Assembly: GCA_049650345.1 (NCBI GenBank)
Contig: JBARZY010000022.1
Location: forward strand, 1-10,125
Origin: Glaciecola sp049650345
GTDB lineage: Bacteria; Pseudomonadota; Gammaproteobacteria; Enterobacterales; Alteromonadaceae
Direction: 5' to 3'
DNA length: 10,125 bases
The position numbers and the translations under genes are program-made. The notes below the pieces were generated by a model that saw only the letters and a program-made list of their open reading frames with translations, searched no databases and was not told the DNA's origin. Positions within the stretch are counted from its first letter, which is position 1. Every line of letters starts with the position of its first letter. Below are positions 1-6,570 of this stretch, piece after piece.

Positions 1-187
1 CAACAATGAGGTCTTTAATCAGTTTGCGTTTAAAAAATTCAAACGAAAGGGTGCCTGCTATGGCGGCAACTGCCCAGCCTCGGTCTGTGCGCGAGGCATT
101 GTGCAAGTAATCAATCAGCAGTTCGGCTTTAGCGTTATTGCTATTGATAAAATAAAGTTTGTCTACAAGCTGTGCGAATGAATACAT
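1..187 (-). CDS. ATP-dependent DNA ligase, N-terminal fragment (cut by window edge)
   Basis: Reading the minus strand from the ATG at 187 gives 62 codons open to the window edge, beginning MYSFAQLVDKLYFINSNNAK and containing RTDRGWAVAAIAG. This resembles the N-terminus of the bacterial ATP-dependent ligases that accompany an exonuclease, an Lhr-like helicase and PdeM; these seal nicks using ATP rather than the NAD+ used by the replicative LigA. The nucleotidyltransferase lysine motif lies outside the window, so catalytic residues cannot be checked. The start is one base after the TAA of the upstream exonuclease, with a GAGG about 12 nt before it inside the exonuclease gene, so translation is probably coupled. 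The assignment rests on the short N-terminal similarity plus the very specific neighbourhood. The gene must continue to the left of base 1. Confidence 0.82.
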   Translation of the reverse strand, partial: MYSFAQLVDKLYFINSNNAKAELLIDYLHNASRTDRGWAVAAIAGTLSFEFFKRKLIKDLIV

Positions 188-188
188 A

Positions 189-1211
189 TTAGCTTTCGGC
201 CTCGCCGCTTTGCTCTTCTGAATACCCTACCAAGCTTAAGGCTTTGGCTTTATATCCCATTGCTTCAGCCGCATGCACTAGCGCTTGTTCGCGTCCGTGG
301 GTTACCCATACTTCTGTTGGGTTAACTTCGCGTATGGTATTAAGTAAGTCTTGCCAGTCGCTATGATCTGAAATAATAAGGGGCAATTCTGCACGGCGTT
401 GTTTAGAGCGTGCACGAATTTGCATCCAACCAGAGGCCATTGCAGTCATCACATTGGGCAGTTTTCTTGACCAGCGGTCTTGCAGTGCAGAGGGCGGTGC
501 CAATACAATTTCGCCAGCTAAGCTTTTTAAATTAGTTACATTAGCCACTTCTGCAAGCTCACCTAAGTCAACATTGTATTTTTGATATAGCTTGCATAGT
601 TTTACCAGTGCGCCGTGCAAATAAATAGGTTTGTGATACCCCAATGCACGCATTGCTTGTATAAGCCGTTGGCATTTGCCTAAGGCATATACCCCCACTA
701 AGTGGCAACGTTGGTTTAATAAGTTAAGTGAATGCAGCAACTTAGCTGCTTCTTGTTCAATAGGCGGGTGCTGAAATACAGGTAAACCAAAGGTAGCCTC
801 GGTAACAAACACATCACATTTAACCGCCTCAAATGGCGTACAAGTGCTGTCGGCTTGGCGTTTAAAATCACCTGTGTGCACTAAACGAGTCCCTTGGTAT
901 TCAATCAGTACCTGTGCCGAACCCAGTATATGGCCTGCTGGAAAAAGCGTGATTTCTGCTTCATGTAAGGTAAGGGCTTGTTTGTAATCAAGGGCATGAC
1001 AATGCCGTGCATGGTCCTCACCATAACGTATGCGCATAATATCAAGTGTAGCTGCAGTGGCGTATACATGCTTGTGACCCGCTCGCGCATGATCAGCGTG
1101 AGCATGAGTAATAATGGCATGCTCTACTGGTTGCATTGGGTCTATGTAGGCATTTAGTGGCTTTACATATAAACCATTTTGGTCGGTGCTTATCCAATGT
1201 TCGGGGTGCAT
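189..1211 (-). CDS. Ligase-associated DNA damage response exonuclease (metallo-beta-lactamase fold)
   Basis: This 340-residue protein has the metallo-beta-lactamase / beta-CASP layout found in mRNA 3'-end processing-like and DNA-repair nucleases. The metal-binding signature HAHADH is at residues 36-41, followed by AGHILGSA at 92-99, HTGDFKR at 112-118 and TEATFG at 137-142. Near the C-terminus SDHSDW (281-286) and VTHG (303-306) supply the late histidines expected of beta-CASP nucleases. The length is normal for the ligase-associated exonuclease group. There is no signal peptide, so it acts in the cytoplasm, presumably trimming DNA ends before the ligase encoded one base downstream seals them; the DNA substrate is inferred from the family and its partners. 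The ATG at 1211 is the natural start because the conserved domain begins within about 15 residues; no good ribosome-binding site is visible upstream. Confidence 0.9.
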   Translation of the reverse strand: MHPEHWISTDQNGLYVKPLNAYIDPMQPVEHAIITHAHADHARAGHKHVYATAATLDIMRIRYGEDHARHCHALDYKQALTLHEAEITLFPAGHILGSAQVLIEYQGTRLVHTGDFKRQADSTCTPFEAVKCDVFVTEATFGLPVFQHPPIEQEAAKLLHSLNLLNQRCHLVGVYALGKCQRLIQAMRALGYHKPIYLHGALVKLCKLYQKYNVDLGELAEVANVTNLKSLAGEIVLAPPSALQDRWSRKLPNVMTAMASGWMQIRARSKQRRAELPLIISDHSDWQDLLNTIREVNPTEVWVTHGREQALVHAAEAMGYKAKALSLVGYSEEQSGEAES

Positions 1212-1402
1212 AGTGTAAGTAGCTAAGCGCTCGTTTTCAGTAACAAAGTTGCTGTGTTATACGGCAGTTGGGCTAAATTTGATTACCCCGCGTTGCCGCT
1301 GAGCTTATTTTTGTTACCTATTGAGCATTGCTAGGCATCCATTTAATCATGCTTTGGGTATAAACATACAATCTACAATATCAGTACATAACACCTAATA
1401 GC
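1212..1402. other. Divergent spacer between exonuclease-ligase and helicase-pdeM arms
   Basis: This 191-bp stretch has no open reading frame worth calling and must hold the promoters of both arms. On the minus strand TATAAC (1261-1256) is a possible -10 element about 45 nt before the exonuclease ATG, without a good -35. On the plus strand TACAAT (1367-1372) is a possible -10 for the helicase, again with only a poor -35 (TTAATC at 1343-1348). No clear Shine-Dalgarno sequence precedes the helicase ATG at 1403. A LexA-like element sits at 1252-1267 and is listed separately. Confidence 0.5.
1252..1267. promoter_or_regulatory. Candidate LexA (SOS) box, imperfect
   Basis: The 16-mer CTGTGTTATACGGCAG has the CTG-N10-CAG geometry of gammaproteobacterial LexA operators and keeps seven of the eight outer bases of CTGT-N8-ACAG. 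The inner ten bases do not follow the usual alternating AT pattern, so it would be a weak site. It covers the possible minus-strand -10 TATAAC at 1261-1256, the right place for a repressor of the exonuclease-ligase arm. Such a match would turn up by chance in a spacer of this size in roughly one case in twenty, so the call rests partly on the DNA-repair context. Confidence 0.3.
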
Positions 1403-3895
1403 ATGAAGCGAGCACACATCCCGCAAATATTTAAGCAATGGTTTACCGCTAAAGGCTGGAAAATGCGCGCCTATCAACAAAAAATGATCAGTGCTTTTGT
1501 TAATCAGCAATCTACTTTGCTTATTGCGCCAACCGGCGCGGGTAAAACCCTATCAGGATTTTTGCCAAGCTTAATTGATATTCATATTCAAGGGCTTAAA
1601 TCGAAGCAAAAGTTGGGTTTACATACTTTATATATATCGCCGTTAAAAGCGCTGACCTACGATATTGACCGCAATTTACAAGCGCCAATTAGTGAAATGT
1701 CGTTAAATGTAACGGTAGCCTCGCGAACCGGTGATACTACGGCATATCAACGACAAAAACAGCGCAAATCGCCGCCGCATATACTGTTGACCACACCCGA
1801 GTCGTTAATGCTAATGCTATCGTATGCCGATGCGCCGAAAATATTCGGTAATTTACGCAGCGTGATTATTGATGAGGCACATTCGTTTGCGCACTCAAAG
1901 CGTGGCGATTTTATGTCATTGGCTTTGGCGCGTTTACGCTGGTTAAATCCCAAATTTATTAGGGTAGGCTTAAGCGCCACTGTGGCTAAACCAGAGGCGC
2001 TGGCAGCGTGGTTAGGGGCAACGGGCGAACCTACGCAAGTTGTTGTGGCCAAAAGTAAAATTAAACCGCGTATAAAAATGCTTAGCAGCAAAGCGCATAT
2101 CCCCTTTGGTGGACATATGGCCAAGTACGCTAAACAAGATATGTTAAAAGCCATTAGTGAAGCTCAAACCACACTGGTGTTTGTGAATACGCGCGCACAA
2201 GCAGAGCTAATTTTTCAAGGCTTGTGGGAAGAAAATAAAGCGGGGCTGCCCATTGCTATTTATCATGGTTCACTCAGTAAAGAGCAGCGGAATAAAACCG
2301 AAGCCATGATGGCATCAAACCAGTTGCGCGCGGTAGTGGCAACATCGGCGCTAGAGCTAGGGATTGATTGGGGCAATGTAGACTTAGTGATACAAGTTGG
2401 TGCGCCTAAAGGCGTAAGTCGATTATTGCAACGCATTGGGCGTTCTAACCATACCTTAGATATGCCTTCGAGAGCTTTACTGGTGCCGGCAAATCGTTTT
2501 GAAGCACTTGAATGTTTAGCCGCTATGCAGGCAATAAAAGCCGGTGAGCTAGACGGTGAGCCTTTAATGTCGGGCTCGCTTGATATTATTCCTCAGTTTA
2601 TTATGAATAGCGCTTGTAGTGCGCCAGTGGTTGCTGAGGAGTTGTATCAGCAGGTGTTAGATGCGGCGCCATACAGCGGCGTAGACCATGCTACGTTTAT
2701 GCAATTGTGGCAATTTACCTGCGACGGTGGCTATGCCCTGCAAGCATATGAGCGATATCAACGCCTAAGCCATGAAAACGGCGAGTATTTTCCTGCCAAC
2801 AAGCGCGTCATCATGCGCCATCGACAAAACATAGGCACTATTGTAGAGGCTAGCCGATTGCGCGTGAAGCGTTTACGCAGAAAGCACCAAGGTAAAATTA
2901 TTGGCGATATAGAAGAATATTTTGCACAACAACTTACCAAAGGTGACAGTTTCTATTTTGCTGGCGAGGTATTGGTATTTGAAGGTATAAAAGACATGAT
3001 TGTTGAGGCCAAAGTTGGCAAAGCCAAAGAGCCGAAAATACCCAGTTATCAAGGCGGCCAAATGCCGCTATCTACCTATTTAGCGCAAGCTGTGCGAGAC
3101 ATTATCAATCGTCCTGAGTCATGGCAGGCTTTACCTAAATTAGTGCGTGATTGGCTTTCGTTACAACAAGCCTATAGCGTATTGCCCAGTAGCAAACAGT
3201 TATTGATTGAGCAGTTTGAATTCAGAGGCGCGCAAACGACCCTTTACTACACATTTGAGGGGCGTAAGGCGAATCAAACCTTAGGCATGCTAATTACCAA
3301 ACGTATGGAAAAGTTAGGGTTACAGCCATTAAGCTTTTCAATTACCGACTACGGTTTGTCGATTAATGCCGTAAAAGCGGTGCAAGCGCAGCATATTAAC
3401 AGTTTGTTTAACCCTGACATATTAGGAGATGAACTTGAAAACTGGATGCTAGAAGCGAGCATGCTTAAACGCAGTTTTCGTCAGGTAGCCATAGTTAGTG
3501 GGTTAATAGAGCAGCAATACCACAGCAATAAAAAGACCATGCGCCAAGTGACGTTTTCTACCGATCTTATTTACGACACTTTAAAGCAGTACGAACCTGA
3601 CCATATACTATTAAAAGTGACTCGCGACAATGCTCAGCGCGAGCTACTCGACTTAGACCGCACGCGTGATTTGTTGTTTGGGTTTTATCAACAATACTGT
3701 TTTAAAGCACTGGCGAAGCCGTCGCCTATGTCAATCCCGATTGTGCTGAATGTGCGTAGTGAGCAAATTACGGGAGCAGGTACTCAAGCCTTGCTCGAGC
3801 AAGCAAACTTGTACGAAGAAGCCCAGCATATGCTTGATGATATTAGAGAATTGCTGGCTGGTAACGCAACGTGTAGCGAGACACAGCATGATTGA
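1403..3895 (+). CDS. Ligase-associated DEXH-box helicase (Lhr-like superfamily 2)
   Basis: This 830-residue protein is a superfamily 2 helicase of the Lhr-core type. The motifs appear in order: RAYQQ (22-26) as a Q-like motif, Walker A APTGAGKT (42-49), Walker B DEAH (157-160), SAT (191-193), the motif V region SALELGIDW ending at 323, and motif VI QRIGRS (343-348). Residues from about 400 onward form the long C-terminal winged-helix and beta-barrel region typical of Lhr-core proteins, and the length matches the ligase-associated subgroup rather than the much longer E. coli Lhr. All ATPase motifs are intact, so it should be an active ATP-dependent DNA translocase that exposes or remodels damaged ends for the nucleases and ligase encoded around it. 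The last codons overlap the start of pdeM, pointing to translational coupling. The ATG at 1403 puts the Q motif at the expected distance from the N-terminus. Confidence 0.93.
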   Translation: MKRAHIPQIFKQWFTAKGWKMRAYQQKMISAFVNQQSTLLIAPTGAGKTLSGFLPSLIDIHIQGLKSKQKLGLHTLYISPLKALTYDIDRNLQAPISEMSLNVTVASRTGDTTAYQRQKQRKSPPHILLTTPESLMLMLSYADAPKIFGNLRSVIIDEAHSFAHSKRGDFMSLALARLRWLNPKFIRVGLSATVAKPEALAAWLGATGEPTQVVVAKSKIKPRIKMLSSKAHIPFGGHMAKYAKQDMLKAISEAQTTLVFVNTRAQAELIFQGLWEENKAGLPIAIYHGSLSKEQRNKTEAMMASNQLRAVVATSALELGIDWGNVDLVIQVGAPKGVSRLLQRIGRSNHTLDMPSRALLVPANRFEALECLAAMQAIKAGELDGEPLMSGSLDIIPQFIMNSACSAPVVAEELYQQVLDAAPYSGVDHATFMQLWQFTCDGGYALQAYERYQRLSHENGEYFPANKRVIMRHRQNIGTIVEASRLRVKRLRRKHQGKIIGDIEEYFAQQLTKGDSFYFAGEVLVFEGIKDMIVEAKVGKAKEPKIPSYQGGQMPLSTYLAQAVRDIINRPESWQALPKLVRDWLSLQQAYSVLPSSKQLLIEQFEFRGAQTTLYYTFEGRKANQTLGMLITKRMEKLGLQPLSFSITDYGLSINAVKAVQAQHINSLFNPDILGDELENWMLEASMLKRSFRQVAIVSGLIEQQYHSNKKTMRQVTFSTDLIYDTLKQYEPDHILLKVTRDNAQRELLDLDRTRDLLFGFYQQYCFKALAKPSPMSIPIVLNVRSEQITGAGTQALLEQANLYEEAQHMLDDIRELLAGNATCSETQHD

Positions 3896-4598
3896 GTTTT
3901 CAACATTACAGCACAAGCTTAATAGCAACCAGGTTATTCCCCTCACGTTTGCGGGTAACAAATTGTTATTAGATGCAAGCGGTGCCATGGTGTGGCCGGC
4001 ACTCGACTTACTTATTTTTAGCGACTTACACCTTGAAAAGGGCAGTTTTTTAAGTCAGTTTGCCAACCCACTGCCGCGCTTTGACAGCAAAGACACTATT
4101 TTGCGCATGCAGGCAGTTATGCGTGAATACAAGTGCAGCAATATAGTGAGTTTAGGCGACAGCTTTCACGATGGAAATGCGGTAAACCGAATGCAATTGC
4201 AAGATTTAGAAGCGCTAAATGCGCTAGTGAAATCGGTAAATTCATTTACTTGGGTACTAGGCAATCATGATCCTGATGTGCCATCAGCCGTGCTGGGAGA
4301 GCGTGAACAGCATTTAAAACGGCAGAACGTGCTGTTGACTCACGAGCCTGAAAAGCTTGAAACAACCGCTTGCGATGCACAAATTGTGGGGCACTTTCAC
4401 CCCAAATCTACTCAGAAACTGGCCACTCGCAAAGTAACAGGGAAATGCTATTTGGCTTCGCACAATATTGTATTAATGCCCGCGTTTGGCAGCTATACAG
4501 GGGGCTTGTGTAGTACTGATAAAGCGTTTGAAAGCTTGTTGTGTCAAAAAACAATGCAAACATTTTTATTGTTTAACAAGCGCATATTTTTATTGTAG
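3888..4598 (+). CDS. pdeM: Ligase-associated DNA damage response endonuclease PdeM (metallophosphoesterase)
   Basis: From the ATG at 3888 this gives 236 residues with the full calcineurin-like metallophosphoesterase signature: SDLHLEKGS (45-53), GDSFHD (90-95), GNHD (125-128), LTHEP (150-154) and GHFHP (168-172). These supply the Asp, His and Asn ligands of a two-metal site. The family acts as a DNA endonuclease or phosphodiesterase in the ligase-associated repair set, in the cytoplasm. The same frame is open back to 3750, but those 46 extra residues lie entirely inside the helicase gene and look like out-of-frame translation, so 3888 is chosen. The start ATG overlaps the helicase stop by 8 nt; no strong ribosome-binding site is present, which fits coupling. 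The C-terminus (FGSYTGG, then a short hydrophobic strand ending RIFLL) is as expected for the family. Confidence 0.92.
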   Translation: MIEFSTLQHKLNSNQVIPLTFAGNKLLLDASGAMVWPALDLLIFSDLHLEKGSFLSQFANPLPRFDSKDTILRMQAVMREYKCSNIVSLGDSFHDGNAVNRMQLQDLEALNALVKSVNSFTWVLGNHDPDVPSAVLGEREQHLKRQNVLLTHEPEKLETTACDAQIVGHFHPKSTQKLATRKVTGKCYLASHNIVLMPAFGSYTGGLCSTDKAFESLLCQKTMQTFLLFNKRIFLL

Positions 4599-4612
4599 AG
4601 AGTGTCTGTAAT

Positions 4613-4642
4613 AAAAAACGCGCTGCTTAATCGCGCCAGCGC
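4613..4642 (-). terminator. Rho-independent terminator of the folM-receptor-aguA-aguB operon
   Basis: Read on the minus strand, GCGCTG (4642-4637) pairs with CAGCGC (4625-4620), giving a 6-bp, GC-rich stem around an 11-nt loop, followed after one base by six T (4618-4613). The aguB stop codon (4629-4627) lies in the loop, so the upstream arm is made of aguB codons. On the plus strand the same hairpin is followed only by a poor T-run, so it is probably a weak terminator, if any, for pdeM. Confidence 0.7.
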
Positions 4643-5526
4643 TTAGTTATGTCTTGGTAACTGTCTATTCGGCGGTCTCTAAAATAAGGCCAAATGCGTT
4701 TAATGTGCTCCGACGCCGACATATCAATTTCAACGCACAAGGTTTGTTCTTCGTTGTCGCTAGCCATAGCCAGTATTTCACCTTGTGGCCCGGCAATAAA
4801 ACTGTGTCCCCAAAATTCAATACCCGCATCACCCGGTGTAGGCGAGGGCTCAAAGCCAGTTCTGTTAGCCACGATTACTGGCACCGAGTTAGCCACCGCA
4901 TGCGAGCGCTGAATGGTTTCCCATGCGCCCTGTTGGCGCTGTTGTTCTTGCTCGCTATCATTGCGGTCCCAACCAATAGCCGTTGGATAAAACAGTATTT
5001 CTGCACCGGCCATGGCCATTAACCGCGCCGCTTCTGGATACCACTGGTCCCAGCATACCAATACGCCCAGTTTGCCAATGCTGGTTTGAATGGGGGTAAA
5101 GCCTAAATCGCCAGGCGTGAAATAGAATTTTTCATAAAAACCAGGGTCGTCGGGAATGTGCATTTTGCGATACATACCGGCAATTTCGCTACTGCAGTCA
5201 AATACAACAGCGGTGTTGTGATACAAACCCGTTGCACGTTTTTCAAACAAAGACGTCACTAACACAATATTTAGGCGCTGGGCAAGCTCGCCAAAAAATG
5301 CCGTTGCGTTACCCGGTATAGGTTCGGCTAAGTCAAATTGGTTAACATCTTCGCTTTGGCAAAAATACAAGGTGGAGTGTAATTCTTGTAGCAGAATACA
5401 TTGGCAGCCTTGCGCGGCGAGCTGTTCAACTTGGCGTGCAGAGTTTTCCCAGTTTTCTTGTTTGTTATTGCTGCTAACCCGTTGCTGTACCACACCCACG
5501 GTGATGCGTTTGTTGTTTGTTGTCAT
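4627..5526 (-). CDS. aguB: N-carbamoylputrescine amidase
   Basis: This 299-residue enzyme of the nitrilase superfamily hydrolyses N-carbamoylputrescine to putrescine, ammonia and CO2, the second step of the agmatine deiminase route, in the cytoplasm. The catalytic triad is complete: Glu48 in LLQELH, Lys121 in YRKMHIPDD and Cys158 in LVCWDQWYPEAARL. The YRKMHIPDDPGFYEKFYF stretch and the LQELH start of the active site are characteristic of AguB rather than of other nitrilases, and the length is typical. It is the last gene of a tight operon: its ATG overlaps the aguA TGA by four bases (ATGA), and a strong AAGGAG lies 10 nt upstream within aguA. A terminator hairpin includes its last codons. 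Pairing with aguA makes the substrate assignment firm. Confidence 0.95.
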   Translation of the reverse strand: MTTNNKRITVGVVQQRVSSNNKQENWENSARQVEQLAAQGCQCILLQELHSTLYFCQSEDVNQFDLAEPIPGNATAFFGELAQRLNIVLVTSLFEKRATGLYHNTAVVFDCSSEIAGMYRKMHIPDDPGFYEKFYFTPGDLGFTPIQTSIGKLGVLVCWDQWYPEAARLMAMAGAEILFYPTAIGWDRNDSEQEQQRQQGAWETIQRSHAVANSVPVIVANRTGFEPSPTPGDAGIEFWGHSFIAGPQGEILAMASDNEEQTLCVEIDMSASEHIKRIWPYFRDRRIDSYQDITKRWRD

Positions 5527-6569
5527 AGCGTGGCAACTCCTTGTTGGCAGGTATCTAAAAATTCGGTTTTAAAGGTATTGGTGGGTACTTGCATGGTGAG
5601 GCAATGCAAACTGCCAAATTGCTGCACTACACTTAAACAATCAATGGGCACTACTGTGTAGTTTGGATAAGCGCTTTGTACTACCGAGATAGCATCAGCA
5701 TCTTCCACCTGATTATAAATGGGCATGAGTATATGTCGATTAAGTATTAAATAGTTTGCATAAGAAGCCGGTAGGCGCTCGCCGTATTCGTTAACCACAT
5801 GTGGTAATGGAAGTGAGTATATTTTATGTTGCGGAAAAATTTGGCTCACTTCATACTGCATTTTAAACAAGGGGCCAAAGTGTTCATCGTGGGTGCGGTT
5901 ATCAGCACCTTGCACCACAATGCCCATAAGCGGCGTAAACCTTACCAAAGTATCAATGTGTCCATCGGTATCGTCACCTTCTAAATGACCATGATTAAGC
6001 ACACTTACATTGCGTGCGCCTAGCACTTCTTTAAATAATGTGTCGTATTGTGATGCGCTGAATTGGCCATTCCGCTTAGGGTTAAACAAACACGAGGCAG
6101 TACTTAATAAATGCTGATTTTCATCAATTTCTATGGCGCCACCTTCAAGCACTACATCGTGTTCAACTAAGCTTTGTTGGCAATGTTGCGCTAGCAGTTG
6201 GTTGATTTGGTTATCTAAGTTGGCATCAAATTTTTGTCCCCAACCGTTAAATTGAAAACTTATTGGATAATTAAGCGCGTTGTCACTCACGGTGAGAAAA
6301 CCATAATCACGCACCCAAGTATCGTTATAATTAGCAGCCACAATAATAACCTTGGCATCGCTGGGCAGCAGTTGTTGCAGGGTGGCAATACTTGACTTAC
6401 GGCACAACAACACTACGCTGGCATGAGTAAGATTGATTTGCTTAATCAATTGCAAATAGGTTTCGCGCACAGCTGAAAGATTTGCAGCCCAGTCGGTGTC
6501 GTTGTGAGGCCACGCCAATATAACCGCTTCTTGCTCTGCCCACTCGGGCAGCAAAGTTTGTTGATGCAT
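5523..6569 (-). CDS. aguA: Agmatine deiminase
   Basis: This 348-residue protein is a guanidino-group-modifying (peptidyl-arginine deiminase-like) enzyme that converts agmatine to N-carbamoylputrescine and ammonia in the cytoplasm. Visible markers are LPEWAEQEAVILAWPHND near the N-terminus, NDTWVRDYG (82-90), FNGWGQKFD (107-115), LEGGAIEID (141-149), HLEGDDTDGHIDT (195-207) with its catalytic acid-histidine region, and the nucleophile Cys323 in GSLHCLT near the C-terminus. The set is complete and the length slightly shorter than many homologues, which often approach 360-370 residues. The ATG at 6569 comes one base after the receptor stop (TAGCATG) without a visible ribosome-binding site, so translation probably depends on the gene before it. 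The product is the substrate of the aguB product encoded immediately downstream. Confidence 0.95.
   Translation of the reverse strand: MHQQTLLPEWAEQEAVILAWPHNDTDWAANLSAVRETYLQLIKQINLTHASVVLLCRKSSIATLQQLLPSDAKVIIVAANYNDTWVRDYGFLTVSDNALNYPISFQFNGWGQKFDANLDNQINQLLAQHCQQSLVEHDVVLEGGAIEIDENQHLLSTASCLFNPKRNGQFSASQYDTLFKEVLGARNVSVLNHGHLEGDDTDGHIDTLVRFTPLMGIVVQGADNRTHDEHFGPLFKMQYEVSQIFPQHKIYSLPLPHVVNEYGERLPASYANYLILNRHILMPIYNQVEDADAISVVQSAYPNYTVVPIDCLSVVQQFGSLHCLTMQVPTNTFKTEFLDTCQQGVATL
5537..5542 (-). promoter_or_regulatory. Ribosome-binding site of aguB
   Basis: AAGGAG on the minus strand, inside the 3' end of aguA and 10 nt before the aguB ATG at 5526. It is the best Shine-Dalgarno sequence in the operon and fixes the aguB start at the ATGA overlap. 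It suggests that AguB can be translated at a good rate independently of AguA. Confidence 0.7.
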
Positions 6570-6570
6570 G

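Noticed and set aside
1268..1402. Small RNA or hairpin element in the remainder of the repair-block spacer
   Set aside because: The GC-rich stretch near 1285-1302 followed by a T-run does not form a stem of more than a few pairs, so there is no terminator or structured RNA I can support.
1747..2154. 135-residue open frame on the minus strand opposite the helicase
   Set aside because: It mirrors helicase motifs, including the DEAH region, on the other strand and has no domain or ribosome-binding site of its own.
3750..3887. 46-residue N-terminal extension of PdeM in the same open frame
   Set aside because: It lies wholly within the helicase gene, whose frame is clearly coding to its stop, and the extension (rich in Cys and Lys) does not resemble the start of metallophosphoesterases. 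The ATG at 3888 matches the family start.
4654..5022. 122-residue open frame on the plus strand opposite aguB
   Set aside because: It is antisense to a fully supported gene, has no recognisable motif and reads as the complement of conserved aguB codons.
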